Shown here: piece after piece, positions 6,988-15,804 of the stretch
Layout of the letters: every line of letters begins with the position of its first letter
Position numbering within the stretch: position 1 is the stretch's first letter
Assembly (NCBI GenBank): GCA_963724805.1
Contig: CAVRWA010000011.1
Span: 868,001 to 932,000 of the forward strand
From: CAVQZA01 sp963724805
Lineage (GTDB): Bacteria; Actinomycetota; Thermoleophilia; Gaiellales; Gaiellaceae
Reading direction: 5' to 3'
DNA: 64,000 nt
The notes under the pieces: model-generated
What the model was told of the DNA's origin: nothing
Databases searched by the model: none
The model's input: the letters and a program-made list of their open reading frames with translations, nothing else
Program-made: the position numbers and the translations under genes

Positions 6988-8334
6988 GTGCTGGATCCGA
7001 AGGTCTTCAAGGCGTACGACGTGCGCGGGCTCTACCCCTCGGAGCTCGACGAGGAGGGCGCCTACGCGATCGGCCGCGCCTACGTCGAGCAGTTCGAGCC
7101 GCGCCGGATCGCGGTGGGCCGCGACATGCGCCTCTCCGCGCCGTCGATCGCGAAGGCAGTGATCGAGGGCGCCGTGGCCGCGGGGGCGAACGTGCTCGAC
7201 CTCGGCATGGTCGGGACGGAGATGCTCTATTTCGCCGTCGGCGAGCTCGGGCTCGACGGCGGGATCGAGGTCACCGCCTCGCACAACCCGAAGCAGTACA
7301 TCGGGATGAAGATCGTCCGCCGCGGCGCGCTGCCGGTCGGCGGCGAGTCGGGGCTCCTGGACGTGCGCGACCGAGCCATGTCTGGGGGTCAGGCACCCGG
7401 ACCTGGCTCGCCGGGGCACGTCGAGCCGTACGACGTCTGGCCGGCGTTCCTCGAGCGCGTGCTCTCGTTCGTCGACCTCGCCGCGCTGAAGCCGCTGAAG
7501 GTCGTGATCGACGCCGCCAACGGGATGGGCGGCTTGATGCTCGAGCCCGTGCTCGGGCGGCTGCCGATCGAGGCCGTGCGCTGCAACTTCGAGCCTGACG
7601 GCACCTTCCCGAGCCACGAGCCGAACCCGCTCCTGCCCGAGAACCGTGAGTTCATCGTCCGGATGACCACCGAGGAGCGCGCCGACCTCGGCGTCGCGTT
7701 CGACGGGGACGCCGACCGCTGCTTCTTCGTCGACGACACCGGCGAGTTCGTGCCGGGCGACTTCGTCACCGCTCTGCTCGCGGAGGCCGTCCTCGAGAAG
7801 GAGCCCGGCGCGAAGATCATCTACGACGTGCGCGCGAGCTGGGCCGTGCCCGAGACGATCGAGCGCGCAGGCGGCATCCCGCTCGTGAACCGCGTCGGCC
7901 ACGCTTTCATCAAGCACCGCATGCGCAAGGAGGGGGCGGTTTTCGGCGGCGAGGTCTCGGGCCACTACTACTTCCGGGACTTCTCGCAGGCCGACTCTGG
8001 CGTGATCCCGTTCCTGCTGATGCTCGAGGTGATCTCGAAGGCCGGCCGGCCGCTCTCGGAGCTCCTGCGGCCCTACCGGGAGACGTACTTCATCACCGGG
8101 GAGCTGAACACTCCCGTCGCCGACGTCCCGCTGAAGCTGCAGGAGCTGAAAGAGCGGTTCGGGCCCGAGGGCAAGGTCTCGCACCTCGACGGGCTCTCGG
8201 TCGACGCGGCCGACTGGCACATGAACGTGCGCCCCTCGAACACCGAGCCGCTGTTGCGCCTCAATCTCGAAGCGCGCTCGCAGGAGCTGATGGAGCGCAA
8301 GCGCGACGAGGTGCTCGCGGTGATCCAGGCATGA
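6988..8334 (+). CDS. Phosphomannomutase/phosphoglucomutase (alpha-D-phosphohexomutase)
   Basis: It interconverts hexose 6- and 1-phosphates for cell-wall and polysaccharide precursors. All four hallmark loops of the family are present in this 448-residue protein: catalytic phosphoserine loop TASHNP (about residue 95), metal loop DGDADR, sugar-binding GEVSGH, and phosphate-binding RPSNTEP. Residues around 132-140 (SGGQAPGPG) are encoded by GGGTCAGGCACCCGGACCTGGCT at 7386-7408. That sequence recurs with one mismatch in the ruvC-yebC spacer, so this loop looks repeat-derived. The stop overlaps the next gene's ATG (ATGA), indicating a three-gene operon. Confidence 0.93.
   Translation: MLDPKVFKAYDVRGLYPSELDEEGAYAIGRAYVEQFEPRRIAVGRDMRLSAPSIAKAVIEGAVAAGANVLDLGMVGTEMLYFAVGELGLDGGIEVTASHNPKQYIGMKIVRRGALPVGGESGLLDVRDRAMSGGQAPGPGSPGHVEPYDVWPAFLERVLSFVDLAALKPLKVVIDAANGMGGLMLEPVLGRLPIEAVRCNFEPDGTFPSHEPNPLLPENREFIVRMTTEERADLGVAFDGDADRCFFVDDTGEFVPGDFVTALLAEAVLEKEPGAKIIYDVRASWAVPETIERAGGIPLVNRVGHAFIKHRMRKEGAVFGGEVSGHYYFRDFSQADSGVIPFLLMLEVISKAGRPLSELLRPYRETYFITGELNTPVADVPLKLQELKERFGPEGKVSHLDGLSVDAADWHMNVRPSNTEPLLRLNLEARSQELMERKRDEVLAVIQA
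7386..7408. repeat. GGGTCAGGCACCCGGACCT repeat unit inside a coding gene
   Basis: This 23-base segment matches 21286-21308 in 22 of 23 positions. That second copy is a non-coding hairpin near yebC. Here it is read in frame within a surface loop of the mutase. Confidence 0.6.
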
Positions 8335-8786
8335 GGCTCGAGCTCGGGCGGGAGACGGACCGCAAGCCTCCGTTCAAGTACTCGGCTCTCACGCGCGTCG
8401 GCTTCTCGGACACGGACGCTCAGGGCGTCGTCTACTACGGCCGGTACCTCCCCTACTTCGACCTCGCCCGCGTCGAGTACCACCGCCACCTCGGTCTGCT
8501 GATGGGCGGCGGCGAGGCGGAGTACGTGATGCGGGCCGTTCAGGTCGAGTATCACGCCCCGGCCCGTTTCGACGACACGATCGAGGTGTTCGTCCGCGTG
8601 TCGCGGATCGGCCGCACGAGCGCGACCTTCGAGCACGCCGCCTATCTGTACGAGGACGACAAGCTGATGGTGACCGCGCACCAGACGGTCGTGCTCGTCG
8701 ACCTAGCGTCCCGGACGGCCTGTCCGATTCCCGAGAGCTACCGGGAAGCCGTCCGCTCGTTCGAGGGCGAGGACCTCGAGGAGTGA
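8331..8786 (+). CDS. Acyl-CoA thioesterase, hot-dog fold (4HBT/YbgC type)
   Basis: A cytoplasmic thioesterase of 151 residues that hydrolyses acyl-CoA. The N-terminal motif FSDTDAQGVVYYGRYLPYF carries the Asp that is catalytic in 4-hydroxybenzoyl-CoA thioesterase-like enzymes. The single hot-dog domain length fits the family. The ATG overlaps the mutase stop (ATGA) and its own stop overlaps the next gene's GTG, so it is the middle gene of a translationally coupled trio. The link to the mutase is probably only operonic. Chain-length preference cannot be read from the sequence. Confidence 0.85.
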   Translation: MRLELGRETDRKPPFKYSALTRVGFSDTDAQGVVYYGRYLPYFDLARVEYHRHLGLLMGGGEAEYVMRAVQVEYHAPARFDDTIEVFVRVSRIGRTSATFEHAAYLYEDDKLMVTAHQTVVLVDLASRTACPIPESYREAVRSFEGEDLEE

Positions 8787-9103
8787 GCGTGGAAGAGGTC
8801 GTGGCCGCGGGCGGCGACGCCGACGACGTCCTGCGCGCGGTGGTGGCGGAGCTCGTCGAGGAAGGCTGCGCCTGGGCCGGTATCTGGTTCGTCGAGGGCG
8901 AGAGGCTCGAGCTCGGGCCGGAGGCCGGCACGCCCGACGAGACCGTCAGGGTGCGCGTCCCGATCGAGTTTCGCGACGAGCTCGTCGGCGAGCTCGGCGT
9001 CGACGGAGCGTCGGAGCCCGCGCTCGTCGAGCGGGCCGCTGCCCTGATCTCGCCGTACGTGCTGCTCGGCTGGGACACGGGCGGCGAGACCTGGACGCCC
9101 TGA
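8783..9103 (+). CDS. Small GAF-like domain protein
   Basis: A 106-residue acidic protein starts at a GTG overlapping the thioesterase stop (GTGA). The pattern of an N-terminal helix, then strands such as CAWAGIWFVEG and VRVRVPIEFRDELVGELGVDG, and a closing helix resembles half of a GAF sensor domain. There are no cysteines or obvious ligand residues to point to a cofactor. It ends the operon. A GC-rich spacer of 174 bases with a weak hairpin follows before the convergent gene. The family assignment is tentative, but the coding status is well supported by frame, coupling and base use. Confidence 0.65.
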   Translation: MSVEEVVAAGGDADDVLRAVVAELVEEGCAWAGIWFVEGERLELGPEAGTPDETVRVRVPIEFRDELVGELGVDGASEPALVERAAALISPYVLLGWDTGGETWTP

Positions 9104-9235
9104 GGGCGGCGCGCCCCGGCGAGTCCTCGTCGCCTGGGCGCGGCCGCTGGCCTCTGGGCTCGTCCCCTCCCCCTCCTCACGTTGTAGTCAGCCTGTGCCG
9201 AAGCGCCATCCCTCGATCTGGTTACCCCGCCCGTT

Positions 9236-9252
9236 CGAGGGATAACCCCTCG
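9236..9252. terminator. Small hairpin between convergent genes
   Basis: CGAGGG-ATAAC-CCCTCG forms a 6-bp hairpin between the GAF-like gene and the exported protein gene. Two further CCCTCG/TTCGAG copies flank it. There is no T-tract, so the terminator call is weak. Confidence 0.3.
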
Positions 9253-9277
9253 TTCGAGTGATGTCTCGAGAGCCGGG

Positions 9278-9817
9278 TCAGGCTCGTCGGCCGCGGTGCG
9301 CCCGGAAGGCCCGCGCCGCGGCGAGCCAGAGCACGAGGATTCCGGGAATGACCACGGCCAGGAGCGCCGCGACCGAACGCCAGTCTCGCTTCGTGGCCGC
9401 CTCGGGCACGAGCGACTGAGCGGTCTTCGCGGCTGCTTCGGGGCGACGCAAGGGGACCGTGGTCGGCCTGGTCGACGCCGGTGCGCGGCTCGTAGCCGGT
9501 GCGCGGCTTGCGGCCGGCACGCGCCGGGGCGTCGAGACCGCGGCCGCCTGCGTCGCGCGGGCCTCGACGGCCCCCAGCATCGCCCGCCTGATGTCGTCCT
9601 CCGCGGAGCTGTAGACGCGAATGTCGTCGGGCAGATGCGCGATGGCCGCCGTGTAGCAGGCAACCGGATAGCCGGGCCCGAGCCGGCCTGCAGCCCAGTC
9701 GGCGACGACCTGCTGCCGGCACGGGGCCTGCACCTGCACCTGCGCATGCGCACGCGGCGTGTCCACCACCGTGAGCAAGACGGCGGCGACAGCAAGGCCG
9801 TACCGGCTGTGACGCAT
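9278..9817 (-). CDS. Exported membrane-anchored protein of unknown function
   Basis: A 179-residue protein begins at ATG 9817, which sits 9 bases after GGGGTGG. The frame opens four codons earlier at a GTG. An N-terminal signal sequence is followed by a short folded domain with two cysteines (CRQQVV...VACYTAA) and HLPDDIRVYSSAEDDIRRAM. A low-complexity linker (ASRAPATSRAPAS, rich in Thr/Pro) leads to a membrane segment (VAALLAVVIPGILVLWLAAA) and a basic tail. The layout suggests an outside domain held by a C-terminal anchor. I do not recognise the domain. Confidence 0.65.
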   Translation of the reverse strand: MRHSRYGLAVAAVLLTVVDTPRAHAQVQVQAPCRQQVVADWAAGRLGPGYPVACYTAAIAHLPDDIRVYSSAEDDIRRAMLGAVEARATQAAAVSTPRRVPAASRAPATSRAPASTRPTTVPLRRPEAAAKTAQSLVPEAATKRDWRSVAALLAVVIPGILVLWLAAARAFRAHRGRRA

Positions 9818-9953
9818 CGTGACAACCACCCCCCGGTGGTACGTACCCGTTCCGCAACGATGCGAAGCGGACCTAAGAGCACACTAAGAACTCGTCCGAG
9901 GGACGCGCCCTTTTACGTTCGCCCCTACGCAGCCGGCGAGACCCCGGCTCTCG

Positions 9954-12161
9954 CTAGGACGGCGTGACGCGGTAGGCGTCGAAGACTGCGTCGAGGCTGC
10001 GGAGCGCGATCAGCAGCGCCCGGAGGCCCTTCACGTCGCCGACCTCGACCGTGTACCAGTTCTTCGCCATCTGATCCTCGACCGTGCCGCCGTAGGCGAC
10101 GATGTTCGTCCCGTGCTCGGAGAACGTGCGGGCCACGTCCTCGAGCAGGCGCGGACGGTCCCACGAGTCCACGGCGATCTGCACTCGGAAGCTCGTCGAG
10201 CCGCTGCCGTCCCACTCGACCGGGGTGAAGCGCTCGGGATTCCGCATCAGCGCCTTCGCGTTCGGGCAGTCGGAGCGGTGGATCGTGATCCCCTTGCCCA
10301 TCGAGATGTAGCCGAGGATCTTGTCGCCGGGCACCGGTGTACAGCACTTCGCGATCCGAACGAGGACGTCCTCGACGCCCTTCACGGTGATGCCGAGATT
10401 CTCGCTCCCGACCGTCGACGCCTTCGGCTTCTTGAGGACGATCGGGTCGGTCTCGGTGGCGTCCTCCGTCTTCAGCCGCTGCAGCACCTTCTTGACGATC
10501 TGCCCCGACGAGAGCTTCCCCGAGCCGAGCGCGAGGTAGAAGTCCTCTGCCTTGCGGTAGCCGCTGTCTCGGATCACCTGCGCGAGCACGGCCGAGCCGG
10601 CCAGCTTCTTGTAGGGCAGGTTCTGCGCCTTCAGTGCGTTCTCGAGCGTCTCGCGTCCCTTCTGCTCGGTGTCCTCACGGCTCTCGCGGGAGTACCACTG
10701 GCGGATCTTGTTGCGGGCGCGCGACGAGGCGGCGAGGTTCACCCAGTCGCGGGAGGGGCCGCGGCCCGACTTGGAGGTGAGGATCTCGACCCGGTCGCCG
10801 CTCTTGAGACGGTAGTGGAGCGGCACGATCCGCCCGTTCACCTTCGCGCCGACTGTGCGGTGGCCGACGTCGGTGTGGACCGCGTAGGCGAAGTCGATCG
10901 GGGTCGCGCCGGCCGGCAGCGTCTTCACGGCGCCCTTCGGGGTGAACACGAAGACCTCGTCCTCGAACAGGTCTGTCCGGAACGACTTCATGAACTCGCC
11001 CGGGTCCGCCTCGTCCTGCCCTGTGTCCATCAGCTGCCCGACCCAGGCGAGCCACTCCTCGTCTGCCTTCGCGGACTTGGCGCCTCCGCTCTTGTAGCGC
11101 CAGTGCGCGGCGACGCCGAGCTCGGCGGTCTCGTGCATCTCGCGGGTGCGCACCTGGATCTCGAGCGGGCGCCCTTCGGGACCGATCACCGTCGTGTGAA
11201 GGGAGCGGTAGCCGTTCAGCTTCGGCATCGCGACGAGGTCCTTGAAGCGGCCCGGCATCGGCTTCCAGAGCGAGTGGATCAGGCCGAGCGCGCCGTAGCA
11301 GTCCCGGGTGCCCTCGTCGCCGGAGCGCTCGACGATCACCCGCATCGCGGTGAGGTCGTAGATCTCGTTGAACTCCCGGCCCTTCTTGGCCATCTTGTCG
11401 TAGATCGAGTAGAAGTGCTTCGCGCGGCCCGAGATCTCGGCGGGGACGTCGACCTTCTCGAGCTCGTGGCGCAGCACCGCAGCGGCCTGCTCGACGTGCT
11501 CCTCGCGGTCGGTGCGGCGCTCGCTGACCATCCGGCGGATCTCCTCGAACTTGCGGGGATGCAGGGTCTGGAACGCCAGGTCCTCGAGCTCCCACTTGAG
11601 CTGGTGGATGCCGAGTCGGTGCGCGAGCGGCGCGTAGATCTCGAGCGTCTCCTTCGCCTTTTGCACCTGCTTCTGCTTGCCGAGGTACTCGATCGTGCGC
11701 ATGTTGTGGAGGCGGTCGGCGAGCTTGATCAGGATCACCCGCACGTCCTCGGCCATCGCCACGATCATCTTCCGGTAGTTCTCGGCCTCGGCCTGCTCGC
11801 GGCTCTGGAACTGGATCCTCGTCAGCTTCGTGACGCCCTCGACCAGGTGGGCGATCTCGTCGCCGAACTCGGCCCGCACCTCCTCGATGTCGGCGTCGGT
11901 GTCCTCGACGACGTCGTGGAGGAGTGCGGCGGCGATCGTCTGCTCGTCGAGATGCAGGCCCGCGCAGATCTTCGCGACCCCCCAGGGATGGTGGATGAAG
12001 TCCTCGCCGGAGCGCCGCTGCTGGCCCTCGTGGGCGTGCTCGGAGTACGCGAAGGCCCGGGCGAGCAGATCGCGGTCGACGTCGGGCGTGTACGCGGCAA
12101 CGTCCGCGAGCAGCTCGTCGACCAGGTCCTGATGCTTCCCGGATGTCTCGACGAGGGCCAT
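9954..12161 (-). CDS. relA: Bifunctional (p)ppGpp synthetase/hydrolase (RelA/SpoT homolog)
   Basis: This is the stringent-response enzyme that makes and degrades (p)ppGpp. The 735 residues show the full long-RSH layout. An HD hydrolase domain carries His82-Asp83 in LLHDVVEDTD. A synthetase domain carries RFKDLVAMPK and NGYRSLHTTV. A TGS domain (VFTPKGAVKTLPAGATPIDFAY) and a C-terminal ACT domain (about residues 650-735) follow. Both halves of the active machinery look intact, as in other single-RSH actinobacteria. The ATG at 12161 lies 6 bases after TACACT, so the transcript is probably leaderless. Confidence 0.96.
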   Translation of the reverse strand: MALVETSGKHQDLVDELLADVAAYTPDVDRDLLARAFAYSEHAHEGQQRRSGEDFIHHPWGVAKICAGLHLDEQTIAAALLHDVVEDTDADIEEVRAEFGDEIAHLVEGVTKLTRIQFQSREQAEAENYRKMIVAMAEDVRVILIKLADRLHNMRTIEYLGKQKQVQKAKETLEIYAPLAHRLGIHQLKWELEDLAFQTLHPRKFEEIRRMVSERRTDREEHVEQAAAVLRHELEKVDVPAEISGRAKHFYSIYDKMAKKGREFNEIYDLTAMRVIVERSGDEGTRDCYGALGLIHSLWKPMPGRFKDLVAMPKLNGYRSLHTTVIGPEGRPLEIQVRTREMHETAELGVAAHWRYKSGGAKSAKADEEWLAWVGQLMDTGQDEADPGEFMKSFRTDLFEDEVFVFTPKGAVKTLPAGATPIDFAYAVHTDVGHRTVGAKVNGRIVPLHYRLKSGDRVEILTSKSGRGPSRDWVNLAASSRARNKIRQWYSRESREDTEQKGRETLENALKAQNLPYKKLAGSAVLAQVIRDSGYRKAEDFYLALGSGKLSSGQIVKKVLQRLKTEDATETDPIVLKKPKASTVGSENLGITVKGVEDVLVRIAKCCTPVPGDKILGYISMGKGITIHRSDCPNAKALMRNPERFTPVEWDGSGSTSFRVQIAVDSWDRPRLLEDVARTFSEHGTNIVAYGGTVEDQMAKNWYTVEVGDVKGLRALLIALRSLDAVFDAYRVTPS

Positions 12162-12167
12162 GTGATC

Positions 12168-12173
12168 AGTGTA
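12168..12173 (-). promoter_or_regulatory. -10 box TACACT for relA
   Basis: On the minus strand TACACT is followed by 6 bases and the relA ATG. The same box and spacing occur at pdxS. Confidence 0.55.
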
Positions 12174-12238
12174 GTGCCCTATTCGGGCCTCGCACTCTCA
12201 AGAGGATTGGACGCCGTGCCGATGAATTTGTCTGTCCC

Positions 12239-12370
12239 ATGCGTAGGTTTCGACGCAGAAAGCAGATCTCCGAGCTGGCGCGGCTGCTGATCGCGCTGGA
12301 GGCTCTCTCCGCCGAGCGGCGCCCGCCCTCGCAGCGCCCCTCGAACGTGACGCGGCTCTCGCTCCGCTAG
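12239..12370 (+). CDS. Possible 43-residue basic peptide
   Basis: A short frame in the rel-recJ spacer, opposite to both neighbours, reads MRRFRRRKQISELARLLIALEALSAE... and ends RLSLR. The amphipathic helix and good third-position GC make it conceivable. There is no ribosome-binding site and no clear -10 box close to the ATG. I do not recognise it, and it may be chance. Confidence 0.3.
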   Translation: MRRFRRRKQISELARLLIALEALSAERRPPSQRPSNVTRLSLR

Positions 12371-12378
12371 AGCGTCCG

Positions 12379-14259
12379 TCACGCCGCGTGCGCGAGCGGA
12401 GGCTCTTCCTGCGCGAGCAGAGCGCGGAAGGTCGCGGACTCGAGCAGGCTCCGCTTCGCCGCCGCGCCCGGCTCGAGCTCGAGCTCGGCGAAGATCGCCT
12501 CTGCTTCGGGCGTCCGCGGTGCCTCGCCCTTCCACTGCGCGGCGAGCCGTGCGCGCAGCGCCTCCATGCGCTCGTCCTCGTCGAACACCCGCTTCACGAC
12601 GAGCTGCGGCGCGACAGTGCCGTTCCAGTGGTTCTCCTGCAGGCGGAAGGCGACGTCGTAGCGGCCGATCCGTCGCAAACGGTCGAGCTGGCCGCCCTGG
12701 CCGAAGCCGATCGCGGAGCCGCCGTCACGGCCGCCCTGACGGACGCGGAACCGCAGGTGCTTGCCCTCGCCGACGGTCGAGAGGTCGGTCAGCTCGCAGC
12801 CGGAGGCGAGCAGCGTCACGGCCGGGTTGCCGAGCCCGAACGGCGCCATCCGCTCGAGCTCCGCTGCGAGCTCGAGGGTGAGCGCGGAGGCGGGCACGAT
12901 CGCGTCGATGCGCGTGACCGGCGTGAGATCGTCGTCGCCGAGCGCCTGCTCGGCGTGGGCGGCGAACGCGGCTGCGAACTCCTCGACCTGCTCGGGACGG
13001 ATCGACAGTCCGGCGGCGGCGCGGTGGCCGCCGAAGCGCTCCAGGTGCTCCGAGCAGGCGGCGAGCGCTCCGTGGAGGTCGAACGAGGTCGTCGAGCGCC
13101 CGGAGCCCTTCCACAAGGCCTCGTCGCCCCCCGCGATGAGGACGACGGGGCGGTTGTAGCGCTCGACGAGGCGCGAGGCGACGATCCCGATCACGCCCTC
13201 GTGCCAGTCGGCGGAGGCGACGACGTAGCCCTTCCTGCGACGCCACGGCTCGGGCCAGGCCTCGATCTGGGCGATCGCGTCGCGGCGGATGCGCTCCTCG
13301 ACGATCTGCCGGTCGCGGTTGAGCGTCTCGAGCTCGCCCGCCAGGCGCCGGGCCTCTTCGACGTCCCCGGTGAGGAGCAGCTCGAGCGCCGCACGCGGAT
13401 GCCCGAGCCGGCCGGCGGCGTTGATCCGCGGAGCCAGCCGGAACCCGACGGCGCCCGCGTCAACGGCGGCCGCATCGACCCCGGCGGTGCGCATCAGAGC
13501 CTGGAGCCCACGCTTCTGTGTGCTCTGGAGCGCCCGCAGGCCGGCGATCGCAAGCGCGCGGTTCTCGTCGACCAGCGGGACGACGTCGGCGATCGTCGCC
13601 AGCGCGACGAGGTCGAGGTGGCGGGCGAGGAACGGCGCGTCGGCGCCGAGGAGCGCCTGCGCGAGCTTGTAGACGACGCCGGTGCCGCAGAGCTCGGGGA
13701 ACGGATACTCCGACGGTCGCGTCGCGACGATCGGGCAATCGGGGAGCGTCTCGCCCGGCCGGTGGTGGTCGGTGACGACGACCTCGAGCCCGTTCGCCTT
13801 TGCCGCGGCCACCTCGGCGACGGCCGTGATCCCGCAGTCGACGGTGACGACGAGCCCGCAACCCTCGGCGGCGAGCCGGTCGAGCGTGGCGGCGGAAACG
13901 CCGTAGCCCTCGTCGAAGCGGCTCGGCAGATGCCATTCGACGTCGGCGCCCAGCTCGCGAAGCGTCATCACGGCGAGCGTCGTCGCGCAGATCCCGTCCA
14001 CGTCGTAGTCGCCGTGGACGCAGATCCGCTTCCCCGCCGCAACCGCGACGCGGATGGTGTCGCAGGCCGCGGCCATGTCGCCGAGCAGGAACGGATCGTG
14101 GGCAGGCGGGGCGCCCTCGAGGAACGTGCGTGCCGCCTCGGGGTCGCCGTAGCCGCGCCGTGCGAGCACGCTCGCCGTCACCTCCGAGACGCCGAGCGCC
14201 TCCGCCAGCGCTCGCGCCTGGTGCGGCGGGCACGGGTCGATGGTCCAGTTTCCGAGCAC
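12379..14259 (-). CDS. recJ: Single-stranded-DNA exonuclease RecJ
   Basis: A 5'-3' ssDNA exonuclease used in recombination and mismatch repair. The 626-residue protein has the DHH-family metal motifs HGDYDVDG (motif I), VTVDCGI and VTDHH (DHH motif), a DHHA1 domain with GHRAAAG, and a C-terminal OB-like domain. The open frame reaches back to 14373. I start at GTG 14259 because TACCCT lies 7 bases before it and the longer frame would run into the divergent transporter gene. The length is close to the usual 560-600 plus a short acidic C-terminal helix. Confidence 0.93.
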   Translation of the reverse strand: MLGNWTIDPCPPHQARALAEALGVSEVTASVLARRGYGDPEAARTFLEGAPPAHDPFLLGDMAAACDTIRVAVAAGKRICVHGDYDVDGICATTLAVMTLRELGADVEWHLPSRFDEGYGVSAATLDRLAAEGCGLVVTVDCGITAVAEVAAAKANGLEVVVTDHHRPGETLPDCPIVATRPSEYPFPELCGTGVVYKLAQALLGADAPFLARHLDLVALATIADVVPLVDENRALAIAGLRALQSTQKRGLQALMRTAGVDAAAVDAGAVGFRLAPRINAAGRLGHPRAALELLLTGDVEEARRLAGELETLNRDRQIVEERIRRDAIAQIEAWPEPWRRRKGYVVASADWHEGVIGIVASRLVERYNRPVVLIAGGDEALWKGSGRSTTSFDLHGALAACSEHLERFGGHRAAAGLSIRPEQVEEFAAAFAAHAEQALGDDDLTPVTRIDAIVPASALTLELAAELERMAPFGLGNPAVTLLASGCELTDLSTVGEGKHLRFRVRQGGRDGGSAIGFGQGGQLDRLRRIGRYDVAFRLQENHWNGTVAPQLVVKRVFDEDERMEALRARLAAQWKGEAPRTPEAEAIFAELELEPGAAAKRSLLESATFRALLAQEEPPLAHAA

Positions 14260-14266
14260 GGGATCA

Positions 14267-14272
14267 AGGGTA
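14267..14272 (-). promoter_or_regulatory. -10 box TACCCT deciding the recJ start
   Basis: TACCCT is followed by 7 bases and GTG on the minus strand, inside the longer open frame. It supports the start at 14259. Confidence 0.5.
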
Positions 14273-14346
14273 GGTCCGGGGCCGGACGGCGTGGAATGAA
14301 CTCGCGGGAGGGCGCGTTTGGAAGCGCAAGCGAATCTGGAGGAGAG

Positions 14347-15792
14347 ATGAACTCGGAAACCCGTTCCGGACACAAGTGGTGGGCCCTAGCGCTCCTCTGC
14401 GCGTCCCAGTTCATGGTCGTGCTCGACGTCGCGATCGTGAACGTGGCGCTGCCCTCGATCCAGCAGGGGCTCGACTTCTCCCAGGGCAACCTCCAGTGGG
14501 TGCTGTCGGCCTACACCCTCGTGTTCGGGGGCTTCCTGCTCCTCGGCGGCCGCACCGCCGACCTCTACGGGCGCCGGCGCGTGTTCATGGTCGGGATGCT
14601 GATCTTCACCGCGGCCTCCCTCCTGTGCGGTCTTGCGCAGTCCGAGGGCTGGCTGATCGCCGCACGCGCCGTGCAGGGCCTCGGCGCCGCGATCATCGCC
14701 CCGGCCGCCCTCTCGATCGTGATGACGACCTTCGAGGAGGGCGCCGAGCGCAACAAGGCCCTCGGCGTCTGGGGCGCGATCGGCGGCGCCGGCGCCGCGG
14801 TGGGCGTCCTCGCCGGCGGGATCCTGACGAGCTGGCTCGGCTGGGAGTGGATCTTCTTCATCAACGTGCCGGTCGGCGTGGCCGTCCTGGCCCTGAGCCG
14901 CTCGCTGCTCCGTGAGAGCACCGCCGAGCTCGGGCACCGCAAGCTCGACGTCGCGGGCGCGGTGACGATCACCTCGGCGCTCTCGATCCTCGTCTATGCG
15001 GTGGTGACCGCGCACGACCACGGCTGGGCCTCGGCGACGACGATCGGGCTGCTCGTCGTCTCGGCGCTCCTCCACGTGACGTTCATCGCGATCGAGCGCC
15101 GCTCAACCGCCCCGCTCCTGCCGCTCTCGATCTTCCGCCTGCGCACGCTCACCGGCGCGAACATCACGGGCTTCCTGCTCGGCGCCTCGATCTTCGCGAT
15201 GTTCTTCTTCCTCTCGCTCTACATGCAGCAGATCCTCGGCTGGAGCGCGCTCAAGACGGGCGTCTCTTACCTCGCTATCGCGCTCACCACGATCCCCGCC
15301 GCAGGCATCGCCCAGGCGCTCGTGACCAGGATCGGCGTCCGCACCGTGCTCGCGGTCGGGATGCTGTGCAACACGGTCGCGCTGCTCTGGTTCACGCAGG
15401 TCAGCGTCGGCGGCAGCTACGTCACCGACCTCCTTCCCGGCTTCCTGATCGGCGCGGTGGGCCTCGGCTTCTCGTTCGTGCCGATCTCGATCGCGGCGCT
15501 CGCCGGCGTGCAGGCCCAGGAGGCGGGTCTCGCCTCCGGTCTGATCAACACCTCGCAGCAGATCGGCGGCGCAGTCGGCGTCGCGATCCTCTCGACGATC
15601 GCGACGACCCGCACCTCCGACCTGATCGCGAGCGGGACCGCTTCGCCGCTCGCGCTCACGAGCGGGTTCCGCGCCGCCTTCGCGGTCGCGGCGGGCCTCA
15701 CGCTCCTCGGCGTGATCGTGACGCTGGTCGTGATCCGGACACAGGACATCGTCGGCTCGCCGAACGCGGCGCCCGTACTGGAGAACGCCTGA
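14347..15792 (+). CDS. MFS transporter, DHA2 (14-helix, EmrB/QacA-like) drug exporter
   Basis: A proton-driven efflux pump in the cytoplasmic membrane. The 481 residues contain about 14 hydrophobic segments. The family motifs are visible: FMVVLDVAIVNVALPSIQ at the start (motif D1), GGRTADLYGRRRVF (motif A) and RAVQGLGAAIIAPAALS (motif B/C region). The ATG at 14347 follows GGAGGAGAG, a strong ribosome-binding site, so this gene is led, unlike many neighbours. An in-frame ATG at 14296 is less well placed. The substrate cannot be deduced. Confidence 0.92.
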   Translation: MNSETRSGHKWWALALLCASQFMVVLDVAIVNVALPSIQQGLDFSQGNLQWVLSAYTLVFGGFLLLGGRTADLYGRRRVFMVGMLIFTAASLLCGLAQSEGWLIAARAVQGLGAAIIAPAALSIVMTTFEEGAERNKALGVWGAIGGAGAAVGVLAGGILTSWLGWEWIFFINVPVGVAVLALSRSLLRESTAELGHRKLDVAGAVTITSALSILVYAVVTAHDHGWASATTIGLLVVSALLHVTFIAIERRSTAPLLPLSIFRLRTLTGANITGFLLGASIFAMFFFLSLYMQQILGWSALKTGVSYLAIALTTIPAAGIAQALVTRIGVRTVLAVGMLCNTVALLWFTQVSVGGSYVTDLLPGFLIGAVGLGFSFVPISIAALAGVQAQEAGLASGLINTSQQIGGAVGVAILSTIATTRTSDLIASGTASPLALTSGFRAAFAVAAGLTLLGVIVTLVVIRTQDIVGSPNAAPVLENA

Positions 15793-15804
15793 CAGACTGG
15801 GCCC

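Noticed and set aside
9104..9277. A small RNA or riboswitch in the spacer
   Set aside because: The only structures are short GC hairpins and CCCTCGA repeats. No recognisable RNA family core was seen.
12388..14346. A 650-codon N-terminal extension of the MFS transporter frame
   Set aside because: It is antisense to recJ and low-complexity. The transporter proper begins at ATG 14347 behind a strong ribosome-binding site.
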